A stretch of 11,510 nucleotides of DNA from Candidatus Nomurabacteria bacterium (GTDB lineage: Bacteria > Patescibacteriota > Minisyncoccia > Phycocordibacterales > UBA9973). This document shows, in pieces, positions 5,815 through 11,510 of the stretch. The stretch lies in the NCBI GenBank assembly GCA_023267115.1, contig JAHFNV010000015.1, positions 1 through 11,510 on the forward strand. Direction: 5' to 3'. Positions within the stretch are counted from its first letter, which is position 1. Every line of letters starts with the position of its first letter. The notes under the pieces are model-generated. The model was not told the origin of the DNA and made no database searches. It saw only the letters and a program-made list of their open reading frames with translations. Made by a program: the position numbers and the translations under genes.

Positions 5815-6438
5815 CAAAAATAAAAGAAGGCGAATTACTTCCTCATCTGAAATTTGCGGAAAATCTAGGTAGTGCGCGCCAACTGCACTTTTAAATTCTT
5901 CCGGCGATGTTAAGACGACGATCTCGTCTGCACCTTCGGCCTTGAGAGCATCGATGGATGAGAACGAAGCGACGGGTACGGCTACAATTATTTTCTTTGG
6001 ACGTTCTCTCTTTATTGCCCGAACGGCCAACCGCATGGAGAGACCAGTAGCAATACCATCATCTACAATAATAGCCACTTTTCCAGAAACTACTTCCGGC
6101 TTCCGTCCCCCTCGGTATAAATCAACGCGTCGCTTGGCTTCTTCTCTTTGGTGTTTAATTTCTTGCTTCAGCCAATTTTGATCCACCAATCTAGTTTCGC
6201 TTTGCTCGCACAAAAGCATATTTTTATCATCTACGGCGCAAATAGCATATTCGGGATTATCGGGATGTCCAACTTTACGAGTAACTATAATGTCAAGAGG
6301 AGACTCCAGAATTTTTGCCACTTCAAATCCTAAAACTACTCCGCCCCGCGGCAGAGCAAAAATGACAACATTTTTATTTTTGTATTTCTGAAGCACTTTT
6401 CCTAAAAGTTGTCCCGCCTCCGTTCTATTTTTAAACAT
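5812..6438 (-). CDS. Type I phosphoribosyltransferase-domain protein
   Basis: This 208-residue protein carries the PRPP-binding motif VAIIVDDGIATG at about 121-132 (hydrophobics, two acidic residues, then the GxxTG-like turn). Upstream are LPRGGVVLGFEVAK at 29-42 and VTRKVGHPDNPEYAICAVD at 52-70. This is the pattern of the stand-alone putative phosphoribosyl transferase family (Rv0571c-like) rather than of hypoxanthine, uracil or adenine phosphoribosyltransferases. The base it transfers is not known. It starts 77 bp from the divergent LOG gene; both enzymes handle ribose-5-phosphate or nucleobase chemistry, so shared salvage work is an inference. Upstream on its strand, TAAAAA sits 6 nt before the ATG, a poor -10, and no Shine-Dalgarno is seen. 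Confidence 0.88.
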   Translation of the reverse strand: MFKNRTEAGQLLGKVLQKYKNKNVVIFALPRGGVVLGFEVAKILESPLDIIVTRKVGHPDNPEYAICAVDDKNMLLCEQSETRLVDQNWLKQEIKHQREEAKRRVDLYRGGRKPEVVSGKVAIIVDDGIATGLSMRLAVRAIKRERPKKIIVAVPVASFSSIDALKAEGADEIVVLTSPEEFKSAVGAHYLDFPQISDEEVIRLLLFL

Positions 6439-6500
6439 AAATCTTTTTTAAGAAGACGCTTGTCTATATTCTATACAATTATGATAAATTAATGCAAATA

Positions 6501-6509
6501 TGTTACAAT
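6501..6509 (+). promoter_or_regulatory. Extended -10 promoter of the LOG-family gene, decides its start
   Basis: TGtTACAAT ends 6 nt before the ATG at 6516. An in-frame ATG at 6492 lies upstream of this box and so would not be on the transcript; I therefore place the start at 6516. Confidence 0.65.
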
Positions 6510-6515
6510 TCTCGA

Positions 6516-7205
6516 ATGGACGAAAGAAGCAAACAAAAAAAACCTCTTTCCATAAAAGAAATCAAGGAGGGTTGTTTGCTGATGGGAACCGAGGCGCGAT
6601 TTTGCGTCATGAATGAAGAAATGCGCCAAGGCCTTGAATTTATAGAGCAGTATCCAAATTCCGTTACTTTTTTCGGTTCGACTAGAATTGGGGAAAATGA
6701 TAAACACTACAAAGAAGCTCGGGCGCTTGCTGGTGAACTGGCCAAGGCTGGGTTCTGTATTGTCACTGGTGGCGGACCCGGCATTATGGAAGCCGCCAAT
6801 CGCGGTGCCTGGGAAGTTGGTGGCCAGTCGATCGGCCTTTCCATCAAACTGTCAGTGGAACAGAAAACCAACCAATATATAACCGACCAGATAGAATTTT
6901 ATTACTTCTTCAATCGCAAAGTGGCACTGGTTTTTTCGGCTAAAGCCTTTTTGTTTTTTCCGGGCGGTTTCGGCACAATGGACGAGATTTTTGAAATTTT
7001 AAATTTAGTGCAAACCGGCAAAATATCGAAGGTGCCAATAATATTTTTCGGCCGGGATTTTTGGAAACCGCTTATTGAAAATGTCTTGAGAGAAAAGTTC
7101 TTGAAAGAAGAAAAAACAATAGACGAACAGGATTTTTCTTTGTTTGAAGTGGTTGATACGGTTGATGAAGCGCGGAATAGAATAATTTCTCTGGTCAAGA
7201 AATAG
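6516..7205 (+). CDS. LOG-family nucleotide phosphoribohydrolase-like protein
   Basis: The product has 229 residues. TFFGSTRIG at 51-59 begins the Rossmann-like fold, followed by VTGGGPGIMEAANRGA at 83-98 and FPGGFGTMDEIFE at 148-160. The PGGxGTxxE motif is the active-site signature of LOG (formerly 'lysine decarboxylase') proteins. Characterised members release a free base and ribose 5-phosphate from nucleoside 5'-monophosphates; some make cytokinins. R/N positions in FFNRKVALV fit substrate binding. The N-terminal 45 residues (KQKKPLSIKEIKEG...) precede the usual domain and are found in longer bacterial members. The actual substrate here is unknown. The gene converges on the one ending at 7228. 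Confidence 0.9.
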   Translation: MDERSKQKKPLSIKEIKEGCLLMGTEARFCVMNEEMRQGLEFIEQYPNSVTFFGSTRIGENDKHYKEARALAGELAKAGFCIVTGGGPGIMEAANRGAWEVGGQSIGLSIKLSVEQKTNQYITDQIEFYYFFNRKVALVFSAKAFLFFPGGFGTMDEIFEILNLVQTGKISKVPIIFFGRDFWKPLIENVLREKFLKEEKTIDEQDFSLFEVVDTVDEARNRIISLVKK

Positions 7206-7227
7206 AATTTTCAAGAAAAGAAGTTTC

Positions 7228-8091
7228 TTATTGCTCAATTCGGCCACCAGACAAGCGAAGCATCACTTCACGCGCAGTGCTTTCAATATTGGCAATAATT
7301 AGATGAGTATCACCAGCAAACACATAAAAGAGAATAATTTTCCCATCTTGGTCGTAAAGGATGCGCGCGTTTCTGTTTTGGATTACGCCGTCTTCAAAAT
7401 TTTTGGTAAAAAGATAATTTGTTTGAGCGGTTATATCGACTCCAAATAATCCATGTAAATCGTAAAGCATTTTCGCTTCCCATGTTCGCATCGCCCCAAA
7501 AATATCGGCAAAAGATCGTATCTGCAGCAGAATAAATAAATTTTTTGTTTCTTGATTAACAGCGCCAATCAAAAAATTGTCACTTATGAAAGTCATAGCA
7601 CTTAGACCCAAATTGCCCTTTAAGAGACTGATGAACTTTCTTAAACCAACAACTTGCTTATTCTCGGTTAAATAAATTCCTTCCACCCCGCCCATTTTCA
7701 CAGAAGCGGCCTTAATCTCACCGATAATACTTTGAGTTATTTGATCTTTGGTCAATCCGGCCACCTCTTGAAAAGAACTCTGGTCGGTAAAAATAATCGG
7801 CTTAAAAACCGGTTTGACATTAGTGGTATAAATATCTTTCTCAAAGAATAAAAAAACAACCAAAATAACGGAGGCTAGCAACACAAAGGCCAAGCTTAAA
7901 AACATGAATAATCGGTTCTTTTTCGACTGGGGAGACAAATTTATCTTCTCGGCCTCGTGTTCTTCTTGTTCTTCTATTATTTTCTTAATCAGTCCGCCAC
8001 CTTCGCTTTCTCCGATCACCTTCGCCACATCTTCGGCGTAAGTCTCCACATTTTTATTGAAAAATTCATTTTCTTTTTCCATATTGCTCAT
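7228..8091 (-). CDS. Single-pass membrane protein of unknown function, downstream of and overlapping pnp
   Basis: With the start at 8091 (MSNMEKENEF) the protein has 287 residues: an acidic, likely coiled N-terminus in the cytosol (EEQEEHEAEK near 40-50), one transmembrane helix at about 61-83 (LFMFLSLAFVLLASVILVVFLFF), then a large extracellular domain of mixed alpha/beta with no family I recognise. Its late part reads MRTWEAKMLYDLHGLFGVD and ARILYDQDGKIILFYVFAGD. The frame stays open to an ATG at 8178 (TTG at 8181), giving a basic extension that overlaps pnp by 113 bp, so the start is uncertain; 8082 is also possible. It overlaps the pnp end by 26 bp and probably shares its transcript. Confidence 0.7.
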   Translation of the reverse strand: MSNMEKENEFFNKNVETYAEDVAKVIGESEGGGLIKKIIEEQEEHEAEKINLSPQSKKNRLFMFLSLAFVLLASVILVVFLFFEKDIYTTNVKPVFKPIIFTDQSSFQEVAGLTKDQITQSIIGEIKAASVKMGGVEGIYLTENKQVVGLRKFISLLKGNLGLSAMTFISDNFLIGAVNQETKNLFILLQIRSFADIFGAMRTWEAKMLYDLHGLFGVDITAQTNYLFTKNFEDGVIQNRNARILYDQDGKIILFYVFAGDTHLIIANIESTAREVMLRLSGGRIEQ

Positions 8092-10222
8092 TTTTGCCAG
8101 AGGCGAATCCGCCTTTGACGGAGAAAAAATCTTTATCCGCTTCTTTGATGGAGAGGCTGATTTTACCCCGCTCTTCATCAATTCTTATAACCTTCACCGG
8201 CACAATTATGCCCACTTTTATTATATCGCTAATTCGTTCGACGCGGAATGGCGCCAGCTCGGAGATATGCACCATGCCATCAATAAAAGAATTAAGTCTG
8301 ACAAAAATTCCAAATTCAGCAATTTTAACGACTTCACCCGAAAGCCTCTCTCCCGGTTTGAATTCACGCGTCATCTCTTCCACTATTATCTTGGCTTTTT
8401 GGGCCGAATCGCCTTTGCCAGCCAAATAGACCGTGCCATCATCCTCAATCGTTATTTCCGCTCCGGTTTTTTCTTTAATTTCTTTAACAGTTTTACCGCC
8501 GGCACCGATAACCAAACCAATTTGATCCGGTTTTATTCTAACAATCAGTATTTTTGGAGCATTCGGAGAAATTTCTTCGCGAGGAGCTTTTATTTCTTTT
8601 TCGATTCTTTCTATGATTGAAATTCTGGCCGTTTTAGACTGTTTCATAGCTTCGCCTAATATTTTTATCGGCACACCTTCTACTTTCACATCGAGCTGAA
8701 TAGCAGTAATCCCGGCTCTGGTCCCGGCAACTTTAAAATCCATATCGCCATGGTGATCTTCCGGCCCCTGAATATCGGTCAAAATTTTGTACTCCTTGGT
8801 ATTTTTATACATCAGTCCCATAGCCACACCCGCCACTGGTGCCTTAATCGGCACTCCGCCATCCATTAACGCCAAAGTGGAAGCGCAGATTGACGCCTGG
8901 GAAGTAGATCCATTGGAAGCCAATGACTCAGACACTAAACGAATAGTGTAAGGAAATTCCTCTATTTCAGGCAACACCGTGATAAGCGCTTTCTCTACTA
9001 AGGCACCATGTCCTATTTCTCTTCGTCCCGTAAAACCCATCCGTCCTACTTCACCCGAAGAATATGGAGGAAAATTGTAATGATGCATAAACCTTTTTTC
9101 GGTTTTTTCCATCATGCCGTCAATCAAGTGTCGATCTTCCGGACCACCCAAGGTAAGTACGGAGAGCACGTGGGTACCCCCACGATAAAAAATTCCCGAT
9201 CCATGAATGACAGAAGAAAGCCCACCAGCTTTTGCATACAAATCGCGAAGTTCATCCATCTTTCTGCCATCAGCACGTTTATTTTCACTTATCGCTTTAT
9301 CATGTAATATTTTATTTTCTGTTTCATCAAATAAATTATCCTCTACCATAAAATCATTTCTGTCCGGATATTTCTCTTGTACCATTCTGTTCCAAACACT
9401 ATGCAAATTGTCTATCTCCCCCTTACCTGGTCCCGAAAAAATTGCGCTCTCCATTTTTGGCAAAATATTTTCATTGAATAGTTCTATAGATTCCGGGTTT
9501 ATTTCTTCTTGCTCTATGATTCTTTTTTCTTTACCTATCTCCCCCACTATTTTTTTCTGCCAATTCTCAAGCTTGGTTATATACTCACTAGCTTTTAGCA
9601 TTGCCTCTTCCAGCTCTTCTTCCGCCATTTCCCTGGCCGAAGCCTCAATCATGTTAATATTGCCATTTTTGCCACAAACAGTCAGATCAAGCTGGCAATC
9701 TAAGTCATTTTCAGACAGTCTGGTCGGGGTGTTGATTCCAAATTTTTTATCACCATTTTTGCTAAGACGCACCGCTCCGACGGGACCTCCCCATGGAATG
9801 TTTGATACAGCTAAAGCGAGCGAAGCCGCATTGATGGCCAAAATCGTCGGATCGTTATCATCTACCGAAATTACTGTTACTATAATCTGCACTGCGTGAC
9901 GAATGGCCTGATCAAAAAGCGGGCGAAGTGTCCGGTCAATCACTCGGCTACCCAGTATTGCATCTTCTGATGGCTTACCTTCTCTCTTCACAAAACGGGA
10001 ACCAGAAATTTTCCCGGATGCGTAAAATCTTTCTACATAATCAACCGTCAGATTGAAAAATCCTAAACCTGCTTGTCGGTCTTTGGACATACAAGCTGTG
10101 GCTAATACTACCGTCTCGCCATATTTTAACATTACTGATCCGTGTGCTTGCTCCGCCAAATCCGTAAAAATCGCGGTCAACATTTTTCCGCCGATTTCAA
10201 TACTATATTCTTTCTTTTGCAT
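8066..10222 (-). CDS. pnp: Polyribonucleotide nucleotidyltransferase (PNPase)
   Basis: With the start at 10222 (MQKKEYSIEIGGKMLTAIFT) it has 718 residues, near the E. coli length of about 711. Domains in order: RNase PH 1, an all-helical linker, RNase PH 2, KH and S1. Active-site and family motifs are intact: FPPYSSGEVGRMGFTGRREIGH and GDMDFKVAGTRAG in PH 2, IGAGGKTVKEI as the KH GxxG loop, and GIFVRLNSFIDGMVHISEL in S1. It degrades RNA 3'-5' with phosphate and can add tails. An in-frame GTG at 10300 would add 26 residues with no PNPase similarity, running through leader hairpins, so I reject it. The short tail after S1 (KADKDFFSVKGGFASGKNEQ) overlaps the next gene. Confidence 0.97.
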   Translation of the reverse strand: MQKKEYSIEIGGKMLTAIFTDLAEQAHGSVMLKYGETVVLATACMSKDRQAGLGFFNLTVDYVERFYASGKISGSRFVKREGKPSEDAILGSRVIDRTLRPLFDQAIRHAVQIIVTVISVDDNDPTILAINAASLALAVSNIPWGGPVGAVRLSKNGDKKFGINTPTRLSENDLDCQLDLTVCGKNGNINMIEASAREMAEEELEEAMLKASEYITKLENWQKKIVGEIGKEKRIIEQEEINPESIELFNENILPKMESAIFSGPGKGEIDNLHSVWNRMVQEKYPDRNDFMVEDNLFDETENKILHDKAISENKRADGRKMDELRDLYAKAGGLSSVIHGSGIFYRGGTHVLSVLTLGGPEDRHLIDGMMEKTEKRFMHHYNFPPYSSGEVGRMGFTGRREIGHGALVEKALITVLPEIEEFPYTIRLVSESLASNGSTSQASICASTLALMDGGVPIKAPVAGVAMGLMYKNTKEYKILTDIQGPEDHHGDMDFKVAGTRAGITAIQLDVKVEGVPIKILGEAMKQSKTARISIIERIEKEIKAPREEISPNAPKILIVRIKPDQIGLVIGAGGKTVKEIKEKTGAEITIEDDGTVYLAGKGDSAQKAKIIVEEMTREFKPGERLSGEVVKIAEFGIFVRLNSFIDGMVHISELAPFRVERISDIIKVGIIVPVKVIRIDEERGKISLSIKEADKDFFSVKGGFASGKNEQYGKRK
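8101..8114. repeat. Short hairpin in the end of pnp, before the downstream start
   Basis: AGGCG at 8101-8105 pairs with CGCCT at 8110-8114 around a 4-nt loop. It is within the last codons of pnp and 10 bases upstream of the ATG at 8091 on the minus strand. There is no T-run, so it is not a terminator; it could influence re-initiation at the downstream gene or protect an RNA end. Confidence 0.35.
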
Positions 10223-10233
10223 ACTTTTCTTTT

Positions 10234-10324
10234 CTACTAGGTCTTGCCTAGTAGGGAGGTTCCTCTTCAGACTAAAGTATTGTTCCCGTAATGTTTCCAC
10301 GGAACACTACTGTCTGTCTGAAGA
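10234..10324 (-). promoter_or_regulatory. Structured pnp 5' leader (three stems)
   Basis: On the pnp transcript the leader would form an outer 9-bp stem (TCTTCAGAC at 10324-10316 with GTCTGAAGA at 10272-10264). It encloses a 6-bp stem (10301-10306 with 10281-10286), and a perfect 8-bp hairpin follows (10247-10254 with 10234-10241, 5-nt loop) ending 11 nt before the ATG. E. coli pnp is autoregulated through a leader stem cut by RNase III and then processed by PNPase itself; this leader could work similarly, by inference. It is the only long structured leader in the window. Confidence 0.6.
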
Positions 10325-10355
10325 CGAATCCGATTAACTGATAAATTATTAGCTT

Positions 10356-10364
10356 ATCTTAACA
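10356..10364 (-). promoter_or_regulatory. Extended -10 promoter of pnp
   Basis: On the minus strand this is TGtTAAGAT, identical to the box of rpsO. Transcription would start near 10349, giving a leader of about 130 nt that contains the stems at 10234-10324. Confidence 0.5.
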
Positions 10365-10406
10365 TCAAGTAGAGTAAAATGCAAAACTAAAGTTGTTTTT
10401 TATTTT

Positions 10407-10919
10407 CTACTTCCCGCCCATTAGATATTTGCGAGGATTTTCGGAGAGATCTAAGAAATCATCAGCGGCTTCGCGGAGCTTACTAGAGGTTGATTTGCCG
10501 AACGAAACAACTTCTACTTGAATACCAGAATGAATTTTCAAATATTCTGCTAATGGAATAAAATCGCCGTCGCCGGAAACAAGAATTACCGCATCTAATT
10601 TGGGCGACATTTTAATTGCATCAACAGCCAAGCCTACGTCCCAATCCGCTTTTTTCATGCCGCCGGCGAAAATCTGCAGATCTTTTGTTTTAGTTTCAAT
10701 GCCCAGTTTGCTTAGAGCGTCAAAAAAATTTTTTTCATCACCGGCTTCAGTGGTAATAACATAAGCCACCGCTCGGACGAGCTTCCGACCAGCCACTGCG
10801 TCTTTCAAGACCGCGCCGAAATTCACCCTCGCCTTGTATAAGTTGCGGGCCGAGTGATATAAGTTTTGGGTATCAATAAACACACCCACTCGCTGTTCTT
10901 TATGTTTAATTACAGTCAT
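10407..10919 (-). CDS. NYN-domain (LabA/DUF88) putative ribonuclease
   Basis: The protein has 170 residues forming a single PIN-like NYN domain. Conserved acidic residues appear at the expected strand ends: D16 in VGVFIDTQNLY, D94 and D100 in DWDVGLAVDAIKM, and D117/D119 in VILVSGDGDFIPLAEYL. SKLREAADDFLDL forms the C-terminal helix. NYN proteins are metal-dependent RNases or RNA-binding relatives. It lies between rpsO and pnp on the same strand, so a role in RNA processing or decay is a fair inference; a specific target cannot be named. It also has its own promoter. Confidence 0.9.
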   Translation of the reverse strand: MTVIKHKEQRVGVFIDTQNLYHSARNLYKARVNFGAVLKDAVAGRKLVRAVAYVITTEAGDEKNFFDALSKLGIETKTKDLQIFAGGMKKADWDVGLAVDAIKMSPKLDAVILVSGDGDFIPLAEYLKIHSGIQVEVVSFGKSTSSKLREAADDFLDLSENPRKYLMGGK

Positions 10920-10925
10920 TGCTTT

Positions 10926-10934
10926 AGTATAGCA
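10926..10934 (-). promoter_or_regulatory. Extended -10 promoter of the NYN gene, leaderless spacing
   Basis: On the minus strand it is TGcTATACT, ending 6 nt before the ATG at 10919. It sits in the 19-bp gap just after the rpsO stop codon, so the NYN gene can be transcribed separately from rpsO. Confidence 0.7.
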
Positions 10935-10938
10935 TAAA

Positions 10939-11202
10939 CTATACCAATCCCATTTTCTTCATTAGTGCGTCGTAACGAGGTTTGCTTTTCCGTTGGAGAT
11001 ATTTCAAATGGGTGCGCCTATCGGCCACCATCTTTATCAATCCCCGGCGAGAGTGATTATCCTTTTTGTGCTTCTTTAGATGCTTGGCTAATTCGTCAAT
11101 TTGAGTAGAAATGACAGCTACCTGCACTTCCGGAGAACCCGTATCCTTCTCGTGAATTTGATTTTTCTTAATAATTTTCTGCTTTGTTTTGATATTTAAC
11201 AT
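10939..11202 (-). CDS. rpsO: 30S ribosomal protein uS15
   Basis: This 87-residue protein is close to the family's usual 88-89 residues, with the hallmark segments HEKDTGSPEVQVAVIS (about 17-32) and KKDNHSRRGLIKMVADRRTHLKYL (about 46-69). S15 binds 16S rRNA early in small-subunit assembly and helps form an inter-subunit bridge. The rpsO...pnp order matches the classic bacterial arrangement, here with a NYN gene between. Translation is predicted to be leaderless, so the well-known E. coli-type S15 feedback on its own leader RNA could not work the same way. Confidence 0.97.
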   Translation of the reverse strand: MLNIKTKQKIIKKNQIHEKDTGSPEVQVAVISTQIDELAKHLKKHKKDNHSRRGLIKMVADRRTHLKYLQRKSKPRYDALMKKMGLV

Positions 11203-11208
11203 TTTTGC

Positions 11209-11217
11209 ATCTTAACA
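11209..11217 (-). promoter_or_regulatory. Extended -10 promoter of rpsO, leaderless spacing
   Basis: On the minus strand it is TGtTAAGAT, ending 6 nt before the ATG at 11202. Confidence 0.7.
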
Positions 11218-11241
11218 TAAAACCGCCAAAATTACAAATAA

Positions 11242-11288
11242 CCCCACCCCTTGCCCCTTCCTGCACAAGGAGAGAGTTGAGCGGGGTG
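11242..11288. repeat. GC-rich imperfect palindrome between rpsO and the recombinase gene
   Basis: CACCCC at 11245-11250 pairs with GGGGTG at 11283-11288, and inside it CCTTG (11249-11253, overlapping the outer arm by two bases) can pair with CAAGG at 11266-11270. The stretch is very C-rich then G-rich, unlike the AT-rich DNA around it. It resembles a decayed dispersed palindromic repeat; it lies between two divergent promoters. Confidence 0.5.
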
Positions 11289-11304
11289 AGTGTCGCACAA
11301 TATA

Positions 11305-11313
11305 TGGTAAGAT
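11305..11313 (+). promoter_or_regulatory. Extended -10 promoter of the recombinase gene, leaderless spacing
   Basis: TGgTAAGAT ends 7 nt before the ATG at 11321. Confidence 0.65.
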
Positions 11314-11320
11314 AAATAGT

Positions 11321-11510
11321 ATGGCATCCCTCATACAGCTCAAAAGGCAATTTTTGGAATATATTGAAATTGAAAAAGGGCGATCGCTCAATACTGTATT
11401 GAGTTACGACCGGTACTTGACTCGTTTTTTAAATTTCATCAAAAATGATAATCCGCAAAAAATTACAGACGCAGCCGTACGCGAATTTCGGCTGTGGCTG
11501 AATCGCCAAC
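11321..11510 (+). CDS. XerC/XerD-type tyrosine recombinase, N-terminal part (runs off window)
   Basis: The 63 visible residues match the SAM-like core-binding domain at the start of Xer recombinases: QLKRQFLEYIEIEKGRSLNTVLSYDRYLTRFLNFI, then ITDAAVREFRLWLNR. The family pattern of 'FL.yle.ekgrS.nTv.sY..dL..F..fl' is clear. The catalytic domain (R, K, H-x-x-R, Y) lies beyond the window, so it could be the housekeeping chromosome-dimer recombinase or an integrase of a mobile element. The start is supported by the promoter box just upstream. Confidence 0.85.
   Translation, partial: MASLIQLKRQFLEYIEIEKGRSLNTVLSYDRYLTRFLNFIKNDNPQKITDAAVREFRLWLNRQ

Noticed and set aside
6492..6515. Upstream ATG adding eight residues to the LOG-family protein
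   Set aside because: It precedes the extended -10 box at 6501-6509, so it would not be transcribed; the ATG at 6516 has the leaderless spacing.
7213..7229. AAGAAA/TTTCTT hairpin between the convergent LOG gene and the gene ending at 7228
   Set aside because: The stem is six A/T-rich pairs; too weak to call a bidirectional terminator.
8057..8620. Open frames of 187 and 111 residues on the plus strand opposite pnp, and a 230-residue one further along at 9207-9899
   Set aside because: They are antisense to well-conserved PNPase codons, low-complexity (F/S/R-rich), and have no recognisable domain.
10223..10300. In-frame upstream extension of pnp starting at a GTG
   Set aside because: It has no similarity to PNPase N-termini, runs through the hairpins of the leader, and the canonical start MQKKEYSIEIGGK lies at 10222.
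1..11510. CRISPR array or restriction-modification system
   Set aside because: No regularly spaced repeats with spacers are present, and the methyltransferase lacks DNA-methylase catalytic motifs.

Overview
The window reads like a piece of a Candidate Phyla Radiation (Patescibacteria, probably Parcubacteria-type) genome. The reasons are compact genes, several small membrane proteins of a kind I associate with these lineages, a trimmed ComEC, and almost no Shine-Dalgarno sequences. TGA is used as a normal stop (XRE regulator, methyltransferase, nuclease, phosphoribosyltransferase), so this is not a TGA-recoding lineage such as Gracilibacteria or Absconditabacteria. The lineage call is inference; the sequence alone does not prove it.

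Layout. (1) 1-1541: the tail of an unknown gene, a GC-rich spacer with short direct repeats and a hairpin, then an AT-rich, translationally coupled three-gene unit: XRE regulator, class I SAM methyltransferase, HXXEE-type membrane protein. (2) 1660-3124: an exported peptidoglycan-binding protein, a two-helix membrane protein, a tRNA-Arg with the uncommon anticodon GCG, and a 160-bp nested inverted-repeat element. (3) 3125-5389: comEC divergent from a membrane-anchored HNH-type nuclease, a plausible DNA-uptake pair. (4) 5401-7205: a four-helix membrane protein and a phosphoribosyltransferase, the latter divergent from a LOG-family phosphoribohydrolase. (5) 7228-11202, minus strand: rpsO, a NYN-domain putative RNase, pnp and a membrane-anchored protein of unknown function, i.e. 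an RNA-decay and translation block. (6) 11321-end: the start of a XerC/D-type tyrosine recombinase.

The strongest non-coding pattern is at the starts of transcription units. At least seven genes on both strands have an extended -10 box (TGn followed by TATAAT, TATACT, TACAAT, TAAGAT or GATAAT) ending only 6-7 nt before the ATG, and an eighth has one 9 nt before it. That puts the transcription start on or beside the start codon, so these genes are predicted to make leaderless mRNAs. The clear exception is pnp, which has its own -10 box about 130 nt upstream and a leader full of hairpins, as expected for a post-transcriptionally controlled RNase gene.

There is no gene-free stretch over 300 bases. 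The largest gaps (92-304 and 2908-3124) each hold repeat structures, described below.
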